From Nautilus pompilius (taxonomy: Eukaryota; Mollusca; Cephalopoda; Nautilida; Nautilidae), in the NCBI GenBank assembly GCA_018389105.1, contig JACATO010000600.1:447501-511500 (forward strand): a DNA stretch of 64,000 nucleotides, given 5' to 3'. A program made the position numbers and the translations under genes. The notes beneath the pieces were generated by a model that was given only the letters and a program-made list of their open reading frames with translations, was not told the DNA's origin and searched no databases. This document shows, one piece after another, positions 13,001 through 28,000 of this stretch; within the stretch, counting starts at the first letter, position 1, and each line of letters opens with the position of its first letter.

Positions 13001-16000
13001 ACTACGTTGGTTTGCAATGTTACTCTTTACATCTTAAACAGACAAAGTAAACACCTATAGACAGTGAAAGATCAGGAAAATAGTACATATCTGACCAGGC
13101 TTGGATCAATCAATTATCCAATCATGGGTAAACAAAGATAGTTGGTTTGCAATGTTACTCTTTACATCTTAAACAGACAAAGTACAACACCTATAGACAG
13201 TGAAAGATCAGGAAAATAGTACATATCTGACCAGGCTTGGATCAATCAATTATCCAATCATGGGTAAACAAAGATACTTCTGCTATCACCTGCTTTCAGC
13301 ATGAAGCATTTTGGGAAAATGAGCCTGCTTGTCTCAACAGCCCATTTTTTAGCAGTGACAACAGTTGGATATATAAATCTTGGACAATTTTAATTTTCTG
13401 TTGGGGGGGGCTTACAATTATTATGGCAAGGATCTATATATCTATAAGGCATTTCCAAAAGTAATTTTAAAATGGCTAGTTATCATAATTAGTCAACATG
13501 AAAGTCTGATAGCAGCAGTTCACACATACCAACAGCAGTTTGAAGACTTCTTAAAAATTACTTTTGCATGAAAATATTAAAACAAAGAAACTTCTGCAAT
13601 TAATTTTTAAATTAGCAAAATGAGAAAGTTATGAAAGTCTATAGTAATTCTTATTCTTATTTATGTAGGCAAAGGCTCAACCAAAGAAAAAGCAGTGTTT
13701 AAAACATCTGAAGAAAAGAACTCCTCTACTATAACTCTTCTGATTAGTAATGGGGGCACCATAAGGGAAAATGTGGTACAGAAAAGCAGGAAAATTAACA
13801 GAAATCAGGTGTTAACACAATTAATTTTACAATAAAAATAAAATTATTACTTAATGAAAGCAAATACAGAATAATCTCAAAATACTTTTAAAAATTTAAG
13901 TTACTGATTGCTATTCTTGAGCAATAATATGTATATATATATATATATTAGGCCCTGTGATGTCCAGGTAAGCATCTTTTGTCTTATTGGCATTTTTAAG
14001 CCATGTTGAAAGAGTATTTGGAGAAAGGTCAAACAACTTTTCACAATAAACACCCTTTCATTATCTGTCAATAAATTAGTAAAGTAATAAATGCCACTGA
14101 AGATTAGTGACTCATGAAATGAAATTCAGATTTTGTTAACAAATGCGTGGAAATTGCAATCAAAATCAATCACCCAATGTCAACTGACAAACTTTGAATT
14201 TTAAAGAGTAATTAACATGTAAGTACACTTCAAGACACTTAAAAAATGCTTTGACATATGACTTTCTGAACAAGTTTGAGTTATCCGTAGTTTTTTATAA
14301 TAGGAAAGATAGGCATTTTGCCCAGACAGTCAAGTTAAACAGTATATTTGAGTTATCAAAATCCTACTGTATTTGCCACTCTACAGCAACTAGATGTAAA
14401 AAAATTTAAGAAGAAATTTTATGTCAAAAACTGCTAACTGTTGCAACATCTTTTGAAATCTACAAAAAACAAAGAAAAATCTCAACCTTTAACTTATTTG
14501 TAAATAGTCCATATTCAAAGAGCGCATAATTAATGTACAGTAGTTCTTAATCTGTAAAATAGCCAATTTTACTGAAAACAGTGCAGGTCAGATATTTACC
14601 TCACTCTTCAAATGGAACTCAATGTCAAGATTAGTATTCCACAATAAATTATATGGTTCACTGATGCACATGTGTAAATGATACATGTATTTGGCATATA
14701 CCAAATAGGCAACAACTGATTACCTCCCTCTTATCTCACATTTATCTTTTATAATTATTTTACTAGAAAGTTATTTCCCTTATATTATCAATGATTAAAT
14801 TAAATTCATTTACTTTACTATCAGTTAGTTTTGGAACATGAAATTAAAATCAAGCCCAACTTCTACCAAGAAATTTCTACAAATATATGAAACCAAAAGC
14901 TGTTTATTGGAATTAAATAATTCTAACATTGATGTTTCTGATACACAACAAAACAAATCCAAAAATATTTCTGCTAACAGATGGATCTAACCATTAATAG
15001 GGAGTCTTCTTTTTCTTATTGCTGGGGGTGTCATAATCAATCTAGTTACATAGATGACTGACTTTTCATTTTTAAATTACAAAAAGCTGCTATGTTGTGG
15101 ACTCCCTGAAATTCTACAGCTCAACTATCTCTTCTGTTGCGATTAAACACCTATCTGCATAGCATCTTTTTTTTAAAATAAAACATAATGGTAAATTTTC
15201 ATGAAAAGTGACCTTTTGAGAAACACTGCTGGATACTTGAGCTGCATATTTGACTTCCAGACAACATTCTCATTTAAAAAAAAAATAATTTGTGTTTGTG
15301 AGGGTGAGAGATACTGAAAAACCATAACGTAGGTAAAATAAACAAACCAAATTGATGGGCTTTCTTTCCTTTTGATAAAAATTGCATTTCATAGCATCAA
15401 GCCATGGTCATTAGTTAGCCAATATACAGTAGTGTTCCCTTAGTACATTTAGAGTAGATAGCCAACATAATTTGAAACTGGTAAATTTAAACATTTCCTT
15501 TTCAAAATCAAAACTTTTTGAAAATTATTTAAAAGAGAAAACAAATATCAAAAGATTTTTCCCTGCAACATTTTGCTTGATTAATTTATTTGATTTAAAA
15601 TTGTTTAATTTCTTTTTAAAAACACGGATTACTTCCCTTGCATTGATCAAAGCTTTATTTAGCATATTTTACTGCTAGCTAGACTATATTTTTTCAATTC
15701 TTACGCAAAAAAAATTAAATGAAACATTTGTTTTAGCCTGATATTGGATCTTACCAATAAAATAGCAGTTATATTTGCATAAAAAGTGTTTATATTTCAC
15801 AAAATCTACTGCAAAGTCGTCAAGGAGTCATGTAGTCCCACAATAATACAATCAACACTAAGCAAAGATGAACACTTGATTCCATGATGTTTAATCCAAT
15901 ACCTACATAAATATTTAATCTACTCCAATAAATCTAAACTTTAGAAAATAGCTTTCAACGGACATAACCACTGCCTTCCAATATAAAAAAGCTAGCATCT

Positions 16001-19000
16001 TCATAAACAAAAGAAATTATTTCCCTTGAATTATAGTGCAGACAGAAATTTTGTACCTTTTTTGGAATAAACAGACACTGAATCTAAACACATCTTTCAA
16101 TCTTTCTACTTCCTATTTCTGTTTAAAAGAAAAACTTAACCTCCTAGCAGCTAATTATGCAAGAAATAAATAAATGAAATGAAATTAAATAGAAAAGAAA
16201 ATGTTTAAAGAATACTTTTTTTATTAAACAGGCATGAAAAGTGTTTTATAATATGCATAACAGTACAACAATGGAACAATGATATACATGCTGATTTCAT
16301 TCCAGATCTGCTATATCTGGTACATAATGGCAATGTTAAATGAAGTAATATAAACTAACTCAATCTCTTCCCCATCCTCCTCTCAGTATTTTTCATTTTT
16401 TAAAGCAACTTATTTCATGAGATAAAAATAAAAGAATTTTCATTGTACATTGAGTTCTTCCTATCAGTTTTAATGATGAGTGATGAAAATGCGTTTTTGT
16501 ATGTGTGTTTGTATAGTGTAACAAAATATTAACATGCACATGCACAACTGACACAACCCTATTTTTCAAGAACCAAATATGCAGCTTTACTCTTTTATCA
16601 ACTCTCTAGAGAGAGCCAAAACAAGCAAACAGTGAAATTAATTTGCTTATCTTCCACTGTTATTTTCTACCATTTTACAATCTATTTTTATCAAAACAGA
16701 GATTACTGCACATTTTATATTTATGCCAGTTATCAATACCAAATATCAGCTGCAAGAGATATTTCACAGAGTCTGTCAACAGACCATTGAGATAAGACAG
16801 GAATCAGTGAAAACACTAATACAAGCAGAAAGAAAAAGGTTTTGTTTTGTGAAACCTGGCTAAAGTCAAAGGCACAGCACAGCACTTTTATGGGAAGCAG
16901 AAAACACACACACACTAAAATTAATATCTATAGTTTCTATTTTATAGCAACAGATTTGTTTGAATAAATACAGTATATTCATAAATTTATTTGCTAAAAC
17001 ATGGTTTTTCAGATGAAATTATTACATATTTTTATTTACTTTTCTCAAATTAAAAAAAAAAAACCCTGACAGAAGAGCAAATATATATTGCTTATTTGTA
17101 TTAACGTTCGTTTCTCTCAGGTATGTTCAGCTAATACAGTAACCCATTAACTCACAATCTGTCATCCAAGGTGGATGGGTGCAGAAAGTTGGCTTGTTTC
17201 TCTTAAAGTAAATATGAAGGCAGGAGTTTCTGCTGAACAAGCCATGACAAAAGGACAAAGAAAATGGATTGCTGTTAGTTATTTTTCTCTGCAGCAAAAA
17301 CTTTTGTCCCAGTTCAGTCTTGAAATTCTGATGGTTAAAACTAATAAAACGGAAAAGGGTGTGTTTGATTTATAAAACTGTGATCTCCACCCGCCGCCCA
17401 TGTTTATACACAAACAACTCAGTTTTCAAATAAGTTTTGATATTTTAGTTCTTTTAAATTTGTTTTTCTAAATGTGTATTATTGCTACCAAATAAACAAA
17501 GCAGATAATAAAATATTCTACATTTGTAATCAATTTACATGCTAAATCAGAAGTTCAGATTTATTCACAGTGCAAATCGCTTTCATCTAAAGGTAAGGAG
17601 CATCTTCCAAAGGGTTATCACCTTTCTCTTATCACTAGGCTGAAAGAAAGTCAGTTCCAGCAGCTGCAGTAAATACTTACTTCTTCACCTTCTAAAAGAA
17701 TTAAACCAACCAGAACAATGTTGATTTTCTCTCCAAGACTCCCAAGTTGGTACAACTGAGACACCTGAAAGAAAGTAAAAAAAAAACAACAAAAACAAAA
17801 ATTAAAATCCATGTTTAAAATAAGTGATCAGTTAAATAATAATGGGAAAATATACATTAATTCTTTTAAGAAAAAAAAAACAAAACAGAAGGGGTCTAAG
17901 AAACCATTCTAGTTGAAAAATCTATGAGGTGTACTGGGGACGTTCAAATGAAAACAAGCTGAAGGAAGCATCAATACAATGGTATCCGGCTGGCCTTCAT
18001 TTGAACAACGCTAGTAAAAGTTACAATAATTCAAAACATCCATTGTAAAATAAAGTCAACATGGTATTTTCTAGTTTCTGATAGCAGTATGAATAAAGAA
18101 TCACTGCAATTCTCTTTTAAAAGAATAAAATCACACCATAACTAAAAAGATTACCTAATATTACCTTTTGTCATTAGTCTGAGAGGGATTTAACTAAATT
18201 TAGACTCTCAATGCCTTAATGCCTTTCAAACACACATGGCCATGGCTGTCCTGCCATAGAGATCATTGTGTGTGTGTGTGATTGGTTCAGACACTACTGT
18301 ATTTTAACCTTTGACTTTAAAAAAAGAGTTAACAAAAAGGCATCTCTGAAGTATCAGTATGAAAATTCTTTCTTATATGCATTTGACATTTTGTGATGGG
18401 TAATTTTAATATTGAAAACAAATTATAAACAGTAATTATACACGTTAAAACTATGGATTTCAGCATTCTTTAGACAACAAACTAATAAAATCTGCCTAAC
18501 ATTTCAATGTCAATCAGTTATTATTTTAAAATCTCATAGCTTATAATATTTTTTTTTCTTTTCTTTTTCTAAATAAAGTGGCAGATAAATTTATCAGGTA
18601 GCTGTTCAACTGGAGATTTAGCCCTAGAACGGTGAACAGCATCAGTTGACACTTTACCATAAATGAAATACTTTTTAATATCTTGGCAATAACAGTGAAC
18701 ATAAGCTAGTTCCCTCTTAATATGATTTTCCAAAAAATGTATTCTGTCTATAATCACTTTGTTTCATTTATTCTTCTTCAAACCTGTGTTGGCACATAAG
18801 ACATTACCCTAGAGGAAATCCTCTGGTTTCATTTTCTAAGCCAAACGAAAATTAGCTGCCTCCTCGTTTTTTTAATATTTGAGAGGAAACTAGAGGAAGC
18901 ACACATGGATGGCTGGTGAAGAAGAGCAAGTGTTTCAATTATAACCATCTTGTATTCCCAAATTATATGCACATAGATGTTTTAAGGTAAACACTTATCT

Positions 19001-22000
19001 GATGTACTCAAGTCAAAAACAATCAAAGCCATAAATAAGGTATTGTAGCATTAAAGAAATAACTAGTAGATAAACAGGTTAATAGGTGAAACCAAAACAC
19101 TAATTTTAATGTGTTCAACTGCACAAACAAAGCCTTTCAGTCTGCCTATAGACATGAATTTGACTTATAGCATCATTAGCTACAAAAACTAATAGTGCAG
19201 GAAAGTTACAAATGCATGCCAGATTTATTTACTACTATTCTTGCTCTTCATATTTATTCTGAAATTTGTTATTGGTTTTTATTTTTTAAAAAAAATCAAA
19301 AGTTAAAATACTAAATCACCTTAATTTATTTAATAGCATAACAAAAAATTTGAAAAGAATTGGGTAATGTATCTTATTAATAATGTTTGCTCTTTAAGTG
19401 AAAATAATTGTTAACTGTAATATACATTTAAAATAAGTGTGTAGCAAATTGATATACTTTAACTAGGTTTATCAAACACACCTAATGAGCTGCTTGCAGA
19501 TGGTTTACATATAAAACTGGCTTCTGGGGGGATGAAATAGAATCAGATTTCAACTTCACAAATTCTTCAAATTTTTTATAAAAGATATAAATTTTCTTTT
19601 TTTTTAGTATTATACTGTACACTGGTTTATGCTTTGAGCAACCTTGTGGAAAAACTATTTTTAACTTTGAACAATTTCTGCACCAAGCTCAGAAAACAAA
19701 AACAAACCTACATTTAAGCAATAATATTTTCACATTATATAACTAGTAAAACTTCAGTAAACAAAAGTGTATGTTTGTGATTGTGATATCCTTAAAAAAA
19801 GCAAACTGAGATCCAGTTGAGCTTTTTACCTACTTTTAAAAAATATACTAACTATATTTGTTAATGTTTGTTTTAATAATGAGACCTAAAGCAGCACAGT
19901 GATCTGGTAGTTAGGCTACTGGACTGCCAAGGCAGAAGACCTGAGTTTGGTTGGCTCAGTGTTGATGTATATCTTTGGCATGATTTCAGCTTGTACTTGC
20001 GCTTCTTCAGAGCCAGTAATATGGGTTTTCTTCAGGCACTTTTGGTTTTCTCCCACAACTAAAAAGAGAGTTCTAGTAAGTCTTTCCCTGCTGATGTTGG
20101 AAACACCAGGCCCCTTCGTGGCATGACACAAGATAGATAGGCAATCCTACAGTGGCACTATACCCTCTTACCAAGATCTTTTCCAATGTAGGGATATTTC
20201 TGTTGTTAAGGCTGCTGTAGGACACAACAACAAATATGATATCTGAACAAAATTTTCACCTTTGGCTAAAACTTTGTAAACCTAAAATATATATATATTT
20301 TTTTAAGTATTCACCATAAACTTGTATGTTAAGGCATTCCTATTGATAACACTTCTAGAAATATCCTTCAAATATAGATGAAGGCTTTAAACATCTTTCA
20401 CTTGTTTCAATGTTGCCAAGGAAGTTTTCATCAAATGATTTAACAGCAGATTTGAAAAATATCACAGTAAACCAGCTTAAGAAAGTAGGTAGTGCAAAAG
20501 AAGTGGTGTTGGAAAAACTAATAAGTAATAGCTGATAGATAAAGAAAACAAAATTTCCCAAGTGATGTTAAAATTAATGACGAGTAATCAATCTTTGTTT
20601 TTTTCATTTTTAAGTTGAATAATACAACAAATATTTAAGCTTTTCGCCAGATCGCAAATCTGGGTTGAAATTGTTGATGTTTTTCTTCTCTAAAATCTTT
20701 TAAAAATAAATAAATATTCTCAGATTGTTTCTCAATTATGTATATATGAAATGCCTTTTGATCCAAAAATAATCACTTTATCTACAAATCTGAAATCTAT
20801 TAACTTACCTGATTATCAAGGCGATTTGTTATGATTTAAACTTTGTTAGTTCAGTAATTACTTTCTTCTTTTTGTATTTTTAGTTTTAGATTGTATTACT
20901 GTTTTATTTTATGATTCTAATGAAAAACAAAGTTTTAAAGCAGTAAAATAAGTTAAATTGTTTGTTTTACCTTTCCGACATACATCACATGAACTAAAAC
21001 ATGAAAATCTCCATCACTCTCTCTCTCACACGCGTGCACACACACACACACACACACACACAAACATAATGGCACAAAAACATTGTGTAGAATGCTAACT
21101 ATTCTGCTTATTTACTAAAAATTGCATTACACTGGTAAAACAATTCCAAATATAGTTACAGTTGCAACAACATTACATGTAACTTACTATTTCAGATCAT
21201 CACCATTCAGAAATGTAAAAAAGATGCTGAATCAGAAAGATTTTTGTTTATCTTTTTTGTTTTTATGACAAGATCTGTATCGTTTAGTAATTTTACTGAA
21301 AAAAAAAGTAATCTTGCCATTTTGACAGAAATACCGAGAAGCTAAAAGAGGAAATAGAGTTTAAAGTTTACATGTCCTCCATAGACTCTCGCTAGATTAC
21401 ATCTCTGAAGCTTATCTTTGAAATTAACCCAAAAAAGAGAGAGGCACATAACACTGGGAAAATAAACTTTTTATTTTAAAGCTGAAAGATGATCCCTAAA
21501 TACCACTGAAGATTTGGGAAAACTTGCAAGTTTCTTTTTTATTAATATTAATTAATCAATCAATTAATTAATATTAATTTGTAATTTGTTTACTAGCTTG
21601 TAGATTTCTGTTAAATATGTAAAAAGACTAGACTACAGAAAAAAATCACACACAAAAACAATATTTATTTCCATTATTTATGTCCTTGGTTCATCCATAC
21701 CTTGAAGATGTCATATAGCATGGAATCCATATTAAGTCTGGATAATGAAACATTATAAAGAATTTTGCATATATCGATTACAAGTTTCCATGCTTTAACT
21801 ATTTAAGATATGCTGTATAATTAAACTTATTATATTTACTTAGAATGGATTTTCAAGAGATTCAACAGGGGTTAAAAATAATTATCATATTTTTAAGCCT
21901 ATAAAGTTATATGGAGCATAAGTCAAATAGCTAATTTTCCTATATTTCTTTCCTTCATTCATAGATAAGGCAACATGAAGTACAAGACAAGGCTAAATCA

Positions 22001-25000
22001 ACCATGGTAGTTAGCAAAACTTTCAACTAATCAGAACAATATATTAAATCCTACGTAACACTCTTTGCATCTCATCACTGTCTTCAGTACTTCCAGGCTC
22101 ATGAATATTAATCAGTTGTTTGAGCATATCTTTGAACTACTTCCTGGGATAATCTTCCAGATAAATGGAGTGTTGAAGTATTTTTTCAAAATGATTGTAA
22201 TCATGGAGAGATATCTGAAACAAACTGCAAACGCTATTCTCGGTTCTGGTATCAAAAGACTGGTGTCTATTTTTACTCACTGCATGACATCACGGATCAT
22301 CAGGTGATCCCATGTCATTTGCGCTGTGTTGGATCGCCTACTTTATAAAGACAAACGTGTCAGTTTTATCTATCTTTGACATGTCTACTTGATTTTAAAT
22401 AAAACAGCACACTCAAATCCAGAAATTCAAATCAGAATTTCATTTTTGATAGCACTAGGTGATGTTCAGCTTAGTTTTAAGTTGTCTGACTTTAAGGTTC
22501 ACAACTAAGCCTACAGAGAGATCAACATGCTTAGCTAATTTCTGATTAGACGATATGGTACACACCTCTGAAAAACCACCCTAATGAATAGTGTACACCA
22601 GCAAAACAAAGATAAGGAGAAATGTAAAGAAAGCAATCATCAGTTGTGACTTTTTTGGCCTTTAGTGTCTGCTGTACATTACTAACAATTTATCCTCATT
22701 GTTAGTCCACCTAGCTTTGTAGCCATAATTTGCCTTTTGGGTTTTCTTTGTAATCCATAAGGTAACCTTTGCTTTACACCAGTACCTAACACATTTTTTG
22801 CTGACTTCCTATTTCCTGAGCATGGCCATATTACCATCATTTTCTTTAGCAAACTTAAAAAGTTCCAGCTTAAAATCTGTTGTATTTGAACTTGTGTGAC
22901 TTTACAGAAGGCATTTTTATATGAGGTAAAAGATCTGTTGGAGGGATTTATATATATAATTAAAATTGAAAAGGGTAGATAGAATGTAATTAGTGAGCAT
23001 TCCCATGTTATTAATTGGATAGTTTTGCATGCTTCAGTCGGTACATTAATGATGAATTGCTCACCAAATTGGCAAACAGTTTATTTAAAAAAATAATACA
23101 CTTAGTAATTTTTTATTTTTTCACTGAAGCAAGTTGAATGACTTTATCTATAGATAAAGTGATTAGAAGTATAATTTTCAGCTCAGACTTCCAGGCAACA
23201 AAAAAAAAGAAGTCTTTTTAGCAACAGTTGAAAATACTGGGGTTCACAACTATAAACTGGTTGAAGTTTCAGCAAGACATACTAGAAAAACTATTTTTTT
23301 GAAAAAGAATTGTAATGGAAAGAAATAAATTACTAGTATTTGTCAATAGTAAAAAAAAAAAAATGTATACCAGTTTTAAAATCAAACTGATATATTATTG
23401 TCTTGTGGACCTTTAATAAACCATGACAACGTCCAGCCTCCTTAGAGCATCTAAACTATGATGGCATTTCAAATACTCCATCCACAAAACAAAACAAATT
23501 ACTCAAAGTTACTGATTTTCCATAACAGATTCAAAGCAGGAACAACTGATATTCACATACATTACCTGTTCAAATTTAAACAGTAATTTTGGTGCTAATG
23601 ATTAAGTTCTTTTTGCATACTTTCAAAGAGAAAACATGATAAATTCATACTGATTGACAGCTCAATTTAGCAATGAGTATTAACTAGTTCCATTTCCAAT
23701 ACATAGCTTTGCCATTAGTCAATAAAATTTCTTCATATATCAGTAGAGTTTGCATGGAAAAAAAAAACAAAAAAAACAAAAAATGACATTTTTCAATATG
23801 AGAGCAACTGTGAAGCTGACATTCTAATTCAGAACAATCAAAAACGCATTAAAAGGGGCAGCAAAATATGGCAAACATATCACAAAGCCTGGGAGATTGA
23901 ATCTGATTTATTGTCAGCATCACACCACTCTAGGACCATCATGTGATGATGATCTGTTGTTTATTAAAAAAATGTGTCACTTCTAAATAACCACCGACCC
24001 ATTCCATACATGCTTAATTACAGAAATTGCCTTATACTACACCTCACAACATCTCTAACAACCTCCCTTCAACTCTTAAAAAAGACATCAAAGATTTGTG
24101 TCTTCAGCACTCTATCACACTTGATCTGGAAGGTTGGAGGTCAAACCCAATCTTTTATTTGCAAGGTCACCTGTGCTGTTTTATTTTCTTTTAACTAATA
24201 AAATAACTGTAAAGTTAAAAATATTTCATGTATAAATAGTTAATAAATATATCTAGAAAAAAAGTTGTTTTATAGAAAATTATTTACTGAAAATGCTAAT
24301 GAAACAACTTATCAGAATATTTTCTGATTATTTTAGCCAAAGTGGTTGGTAATTTATCTCTCTTTTGTTTTTTCATGAAGGTGAAAGTGAAAAACATCAC
24401 TTCTAGCATTTTTGTAAATTATTTATGAAATATGTTTCACAATAAAACAAAATTGCATTAGATTTTAATATTATGTAATTATTTTATTAAAAATAATGAA
24501 TAATTATACAGTTTATACCTATTAAATATTTAATCAAATAAATAGAAAGAAAGAAATAAAATGTAAAATATCTCTGTTTTTACATGGGTTGACGTTAACT
24601 GCTTAGATGTGATGGCCGCCTAAGCACTGCCCTTATGCACCTGGTCAACTTCAGTGCCTTCCTTGTACACCTCTAGAATTGTGTGGTTCTTGAAAGATGG
24701 TTTAAAAAGTATCATCATTCTGAATTTATACATTAATGTCTAGAAGAGAAACAATTCTGGTCAGGAAGTGTAATGCTGCAGTTGTCTGCTAGAAAGCATT
24801 GCCAAACCTGTGTCATGAGGATCCAAGGACTTCTAAGATCAGCAGGAAAAGTCTCATTATAACTCTTAATTTTCAGATGTGGGAAGAAACCAGAGTGCCC
24901 AGAGAAATCCAACACAGAGTCTGGTGAAGAACAAAAACAACAACATAATTCCAGGATGGTATGCTAAATTGAGCCAGGCCTGACCAAGATTCAAACTCAA

Positions 25001-28000
25001 CCCTCAACTTTACTAATCCAGTAGTCTACCATTAGATACCACTCCCATTCTGAAATCACTCAAATCCTGTGCTATCAACCCTGAACTTAAATATGTCACC
25101 ATTTGTGCTGTAATGCTTTCTTTCTCTCCTGCATTCATCGTGTTCACATGTGAGTAATAATTATCTTCTAGGCCAGGTGCAATGTGTTTCTTAATGTTGT
25201 TGAGAATGATTTTCAGCTCCCTTCCGGTGACTGCTGGTTCATTGTCCACTGGCTTGCTACTTGATTTGCTTGTATACTTCCTGCCATGTAGTCTTTGCTG
25301 CCACATCACCATCTTGCTGTAGCTGGCCAAAGTGACATTTTATGAATATTTCTCCCTCATTTATATCCATTGTCAACTTTTAACCATACTACTGTGTTCA
25401 CAACCTTAGACAGTCCCGTGGTCATCAGGTCACAGTTCTCACAGCATTCAGCCCACATTTTTTGTCAGGCTTCCTCTACCATGTCCTTATATACTTTGGT
25501 GGCTGGACTAAATATTTGTTTCTTTGTTTGCATGGTTTCTAGCTCTGACCTTCTTTCCTTTCCCTGGTGTATTCCCTTTCTGCTCTTTGCTTCTCTCTTG
25601 ATCTCTAATTGTCCTCCACTTAGGCTTCTCTGAGTAGGTCTTATTATCCACTGGCCACTTCTCTGTGTGATCTTTATGAGACTTTCCTGTAGAGTTGTAC
25701 TTGAAGCATTCACTGTATTTCATGAGGTGCTGCCTTTCTTTCTTGAAATTTTAGGACTGGACAATGATCCCTTTTGATCCAGCAGAAATGTGGGGAGAAG
25801 CATCATTGTTGATATGCACACAGTTGAAATGTGTCATAGTTGATTCCAGAGCTCTACCACTGACAATGGTGTCCACATTTTTCCACAAAGGACTGCATAC
25901 AGTGAAAAATGTCCACTAATTGGGACTTGCTTTCCAAGAGCCAGAATGAGGTTTATTAGCAACTCAAACTTCTCTGACTACTTAAAAGACTTTCCAGATG
26001 CATTGATGTTTACTACAATGTATTCCATTCCTCCTGCCAGAATGTTATCTGATATGGTTTTTACTCTTTCATTATTTACAGGGGTTGGTATTTTTCAAAA
26101 CTATCTTCACTTTCATAATGGTCAGTGGGTTATGTTTAGCATTACCATCCTTTGACGAAAGTGAGAAATACACATGATTTTTTTCCATATGAAGACATTT
26201 TCTTCATTTTAGTTTCTCACATCATGATGATACCATTTTCTTCTAGGACCATTTCAGTCATTATTCTTTTAACTTTTGTGGTTAATTTCTCCATATTCTC
26301 CTCTTTTCCCTCCTCTTCCTTTCTCAACCTGCAACCATTTTGAAGTGGTTCCCTCCTACTATTTAAGCTGAGTTTCTGCAGCTTTATTCATGTTGCTGCA
26401 CTTGCCAAAAGGATGACAACACTTATCTCAATATAAAGTTTGTTTAGAAAAAAATATATAAGTATGCATTTTAGTTTTGGTTCTTCAATGAAAGAGAAGT
26501 TTAAACATGTGCATACTAAAAAGCTGCTCATACCAAGTTTGTTGGAAATGCCTGGGGAAAATACATTTGTGTGCACAAGAACAGATTACCATTATGTAAA
26601 TCATGGAGCATTAGTTTATAAGATACAAATCTTTAAATTTGGAGACATGTCTAGCATTTTTGAGTGGTCATGGTTTCAGGATAGCGAAAGTTGTAGGAAG
26701 GCAAATCTTTAAAATACAATGGGATTAACATGCTTAATCTGACGCGGAATAACCTAATAGTTTTCTCTGATTAAATGTGAAGTCCAAAATAATTTAACTA
26801 AGACAGATTTCTTCTGAATTTGAAGAATATGGATCTGCTTTTAACAAGTACATAGTTATTGTGTCATACACCAATCTCTACAGTGGAGTGTAGTGCCATG
26901 TTTAAATTCTAGATAGCATAGCCTATTCTTGCCACAAGAGTCCTAGCACTGCCAATTTCAGCACTGAACTCTTCATTTTTAGATGTGGAAGGAAACAAGA
27001 GTTCTTGGAGAAAACTCACATGACCAGCTGGTGAAGAATAGTGAGAAGAAACCACACCAAGTAATTATGCCTGAGTGGGGATTAAACTTAGACTCTCTAT
27101 CTTCGTAGTCCAGTATGCTATCGTATCTACATAGTTAACCACCTTATTAAAGGAAAAAAAAACCAACTAATGGTCCATGCTTCTAATACCTGAGCAAACC
27201 ACCACACAAAAAAATAGTTAAACAAACAAACTAGATATTTTTATTTTATCAAAGCTATGCTACATTTTCCCCCTAGTACTCCTTAAGTCAGGTGCCTCTA
27301 CTTATTTAGAGCAAGTGAAAAATTATCCTATACATTAGAATATTGGAACAATAGTGTAGTTTTAAAAAAATTCTAAAAAAACCAAAAACATTAACATACC
27401 ATATTAAACAGAGTCAGGGTGAAGGTTGTAATATTCTGCCTGCCATGGTTTCTGAACATAACCTGATCAACCACAACAAGTGTCTCCACAGTTCTTTCAA
27501 TGTTTGTTTTTGAATAAAACCATTTATATAAAGCTCTTTTATGCCTCGCATGGCTGAACTCACTTTCATTGGTATTTATTTTAAAAACTCCAGATGCTGA
27601 AGAGAGAAAAAAAATTTTTAAAAATTCAGAAATATTTATCAATAATTTTAAAAACTCAGTAAAATACTGCATAGGACTAGAACAGACACTAATGATTACA
27701 GCAAATGTTTAATGAGCATATTTGTATAATAAAATTTTTAAGGTACAAAACTGCCATAATAATTTCAAAATACATAAATTTATCACCAATTTTATTATTC
27801 TATTCAAAGTTTAGTCAATATGATAAAATGCAATTTTAAAAAACAAAAAAACTGTACAATGAAAAGTATAGCAAAAGTTTAGAATACTAAATTTCATGAA
27901 AACTAAAGCTTTTGATGCCTAAATAACAAAACAGAAAAGATAACAACTGTACACAGACATGGCCACATTACGTTTTCCATAAACAAGTACCTTGGGAATT

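Larger units (their letters stand above)
10543..17680 (-). other. Intron between exons E and F
   Basis: 7.1 kb. It carries the Tc1-like element at 11172-12323, a probable second Tc1 fragment at 12350-12680 on the other strand, and the 135-bp tandem duplication at 13006-13276. From about 13600 to 17680 I see only AT-rich sequence. Confidence 0.85.
17765..27399 (-). other. Intron between exons D and E
   Basis: 9.6 kb. It holds SINE copies at about 19888-20230 (plus), 24770-25040 (minus) and 26880-27150 (minus), a short SINE fragment near 18870-18935, a CA microsatellite near 21016-21062, a perfect hairpin at 21541-21578, and a probable retrotransposon relic at 25013-26340. The stretch 22060-22870 has higher complexity than its surroundings and may be another decayed element that I could not identify. 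Confidence 0.85.

Noticed and set aside
22060-22870. Possible decayed transposon or coding remnant of higher complexity
   Set aside because: Neither strand gave an ordered set of motifs from a known transposase or host protein.
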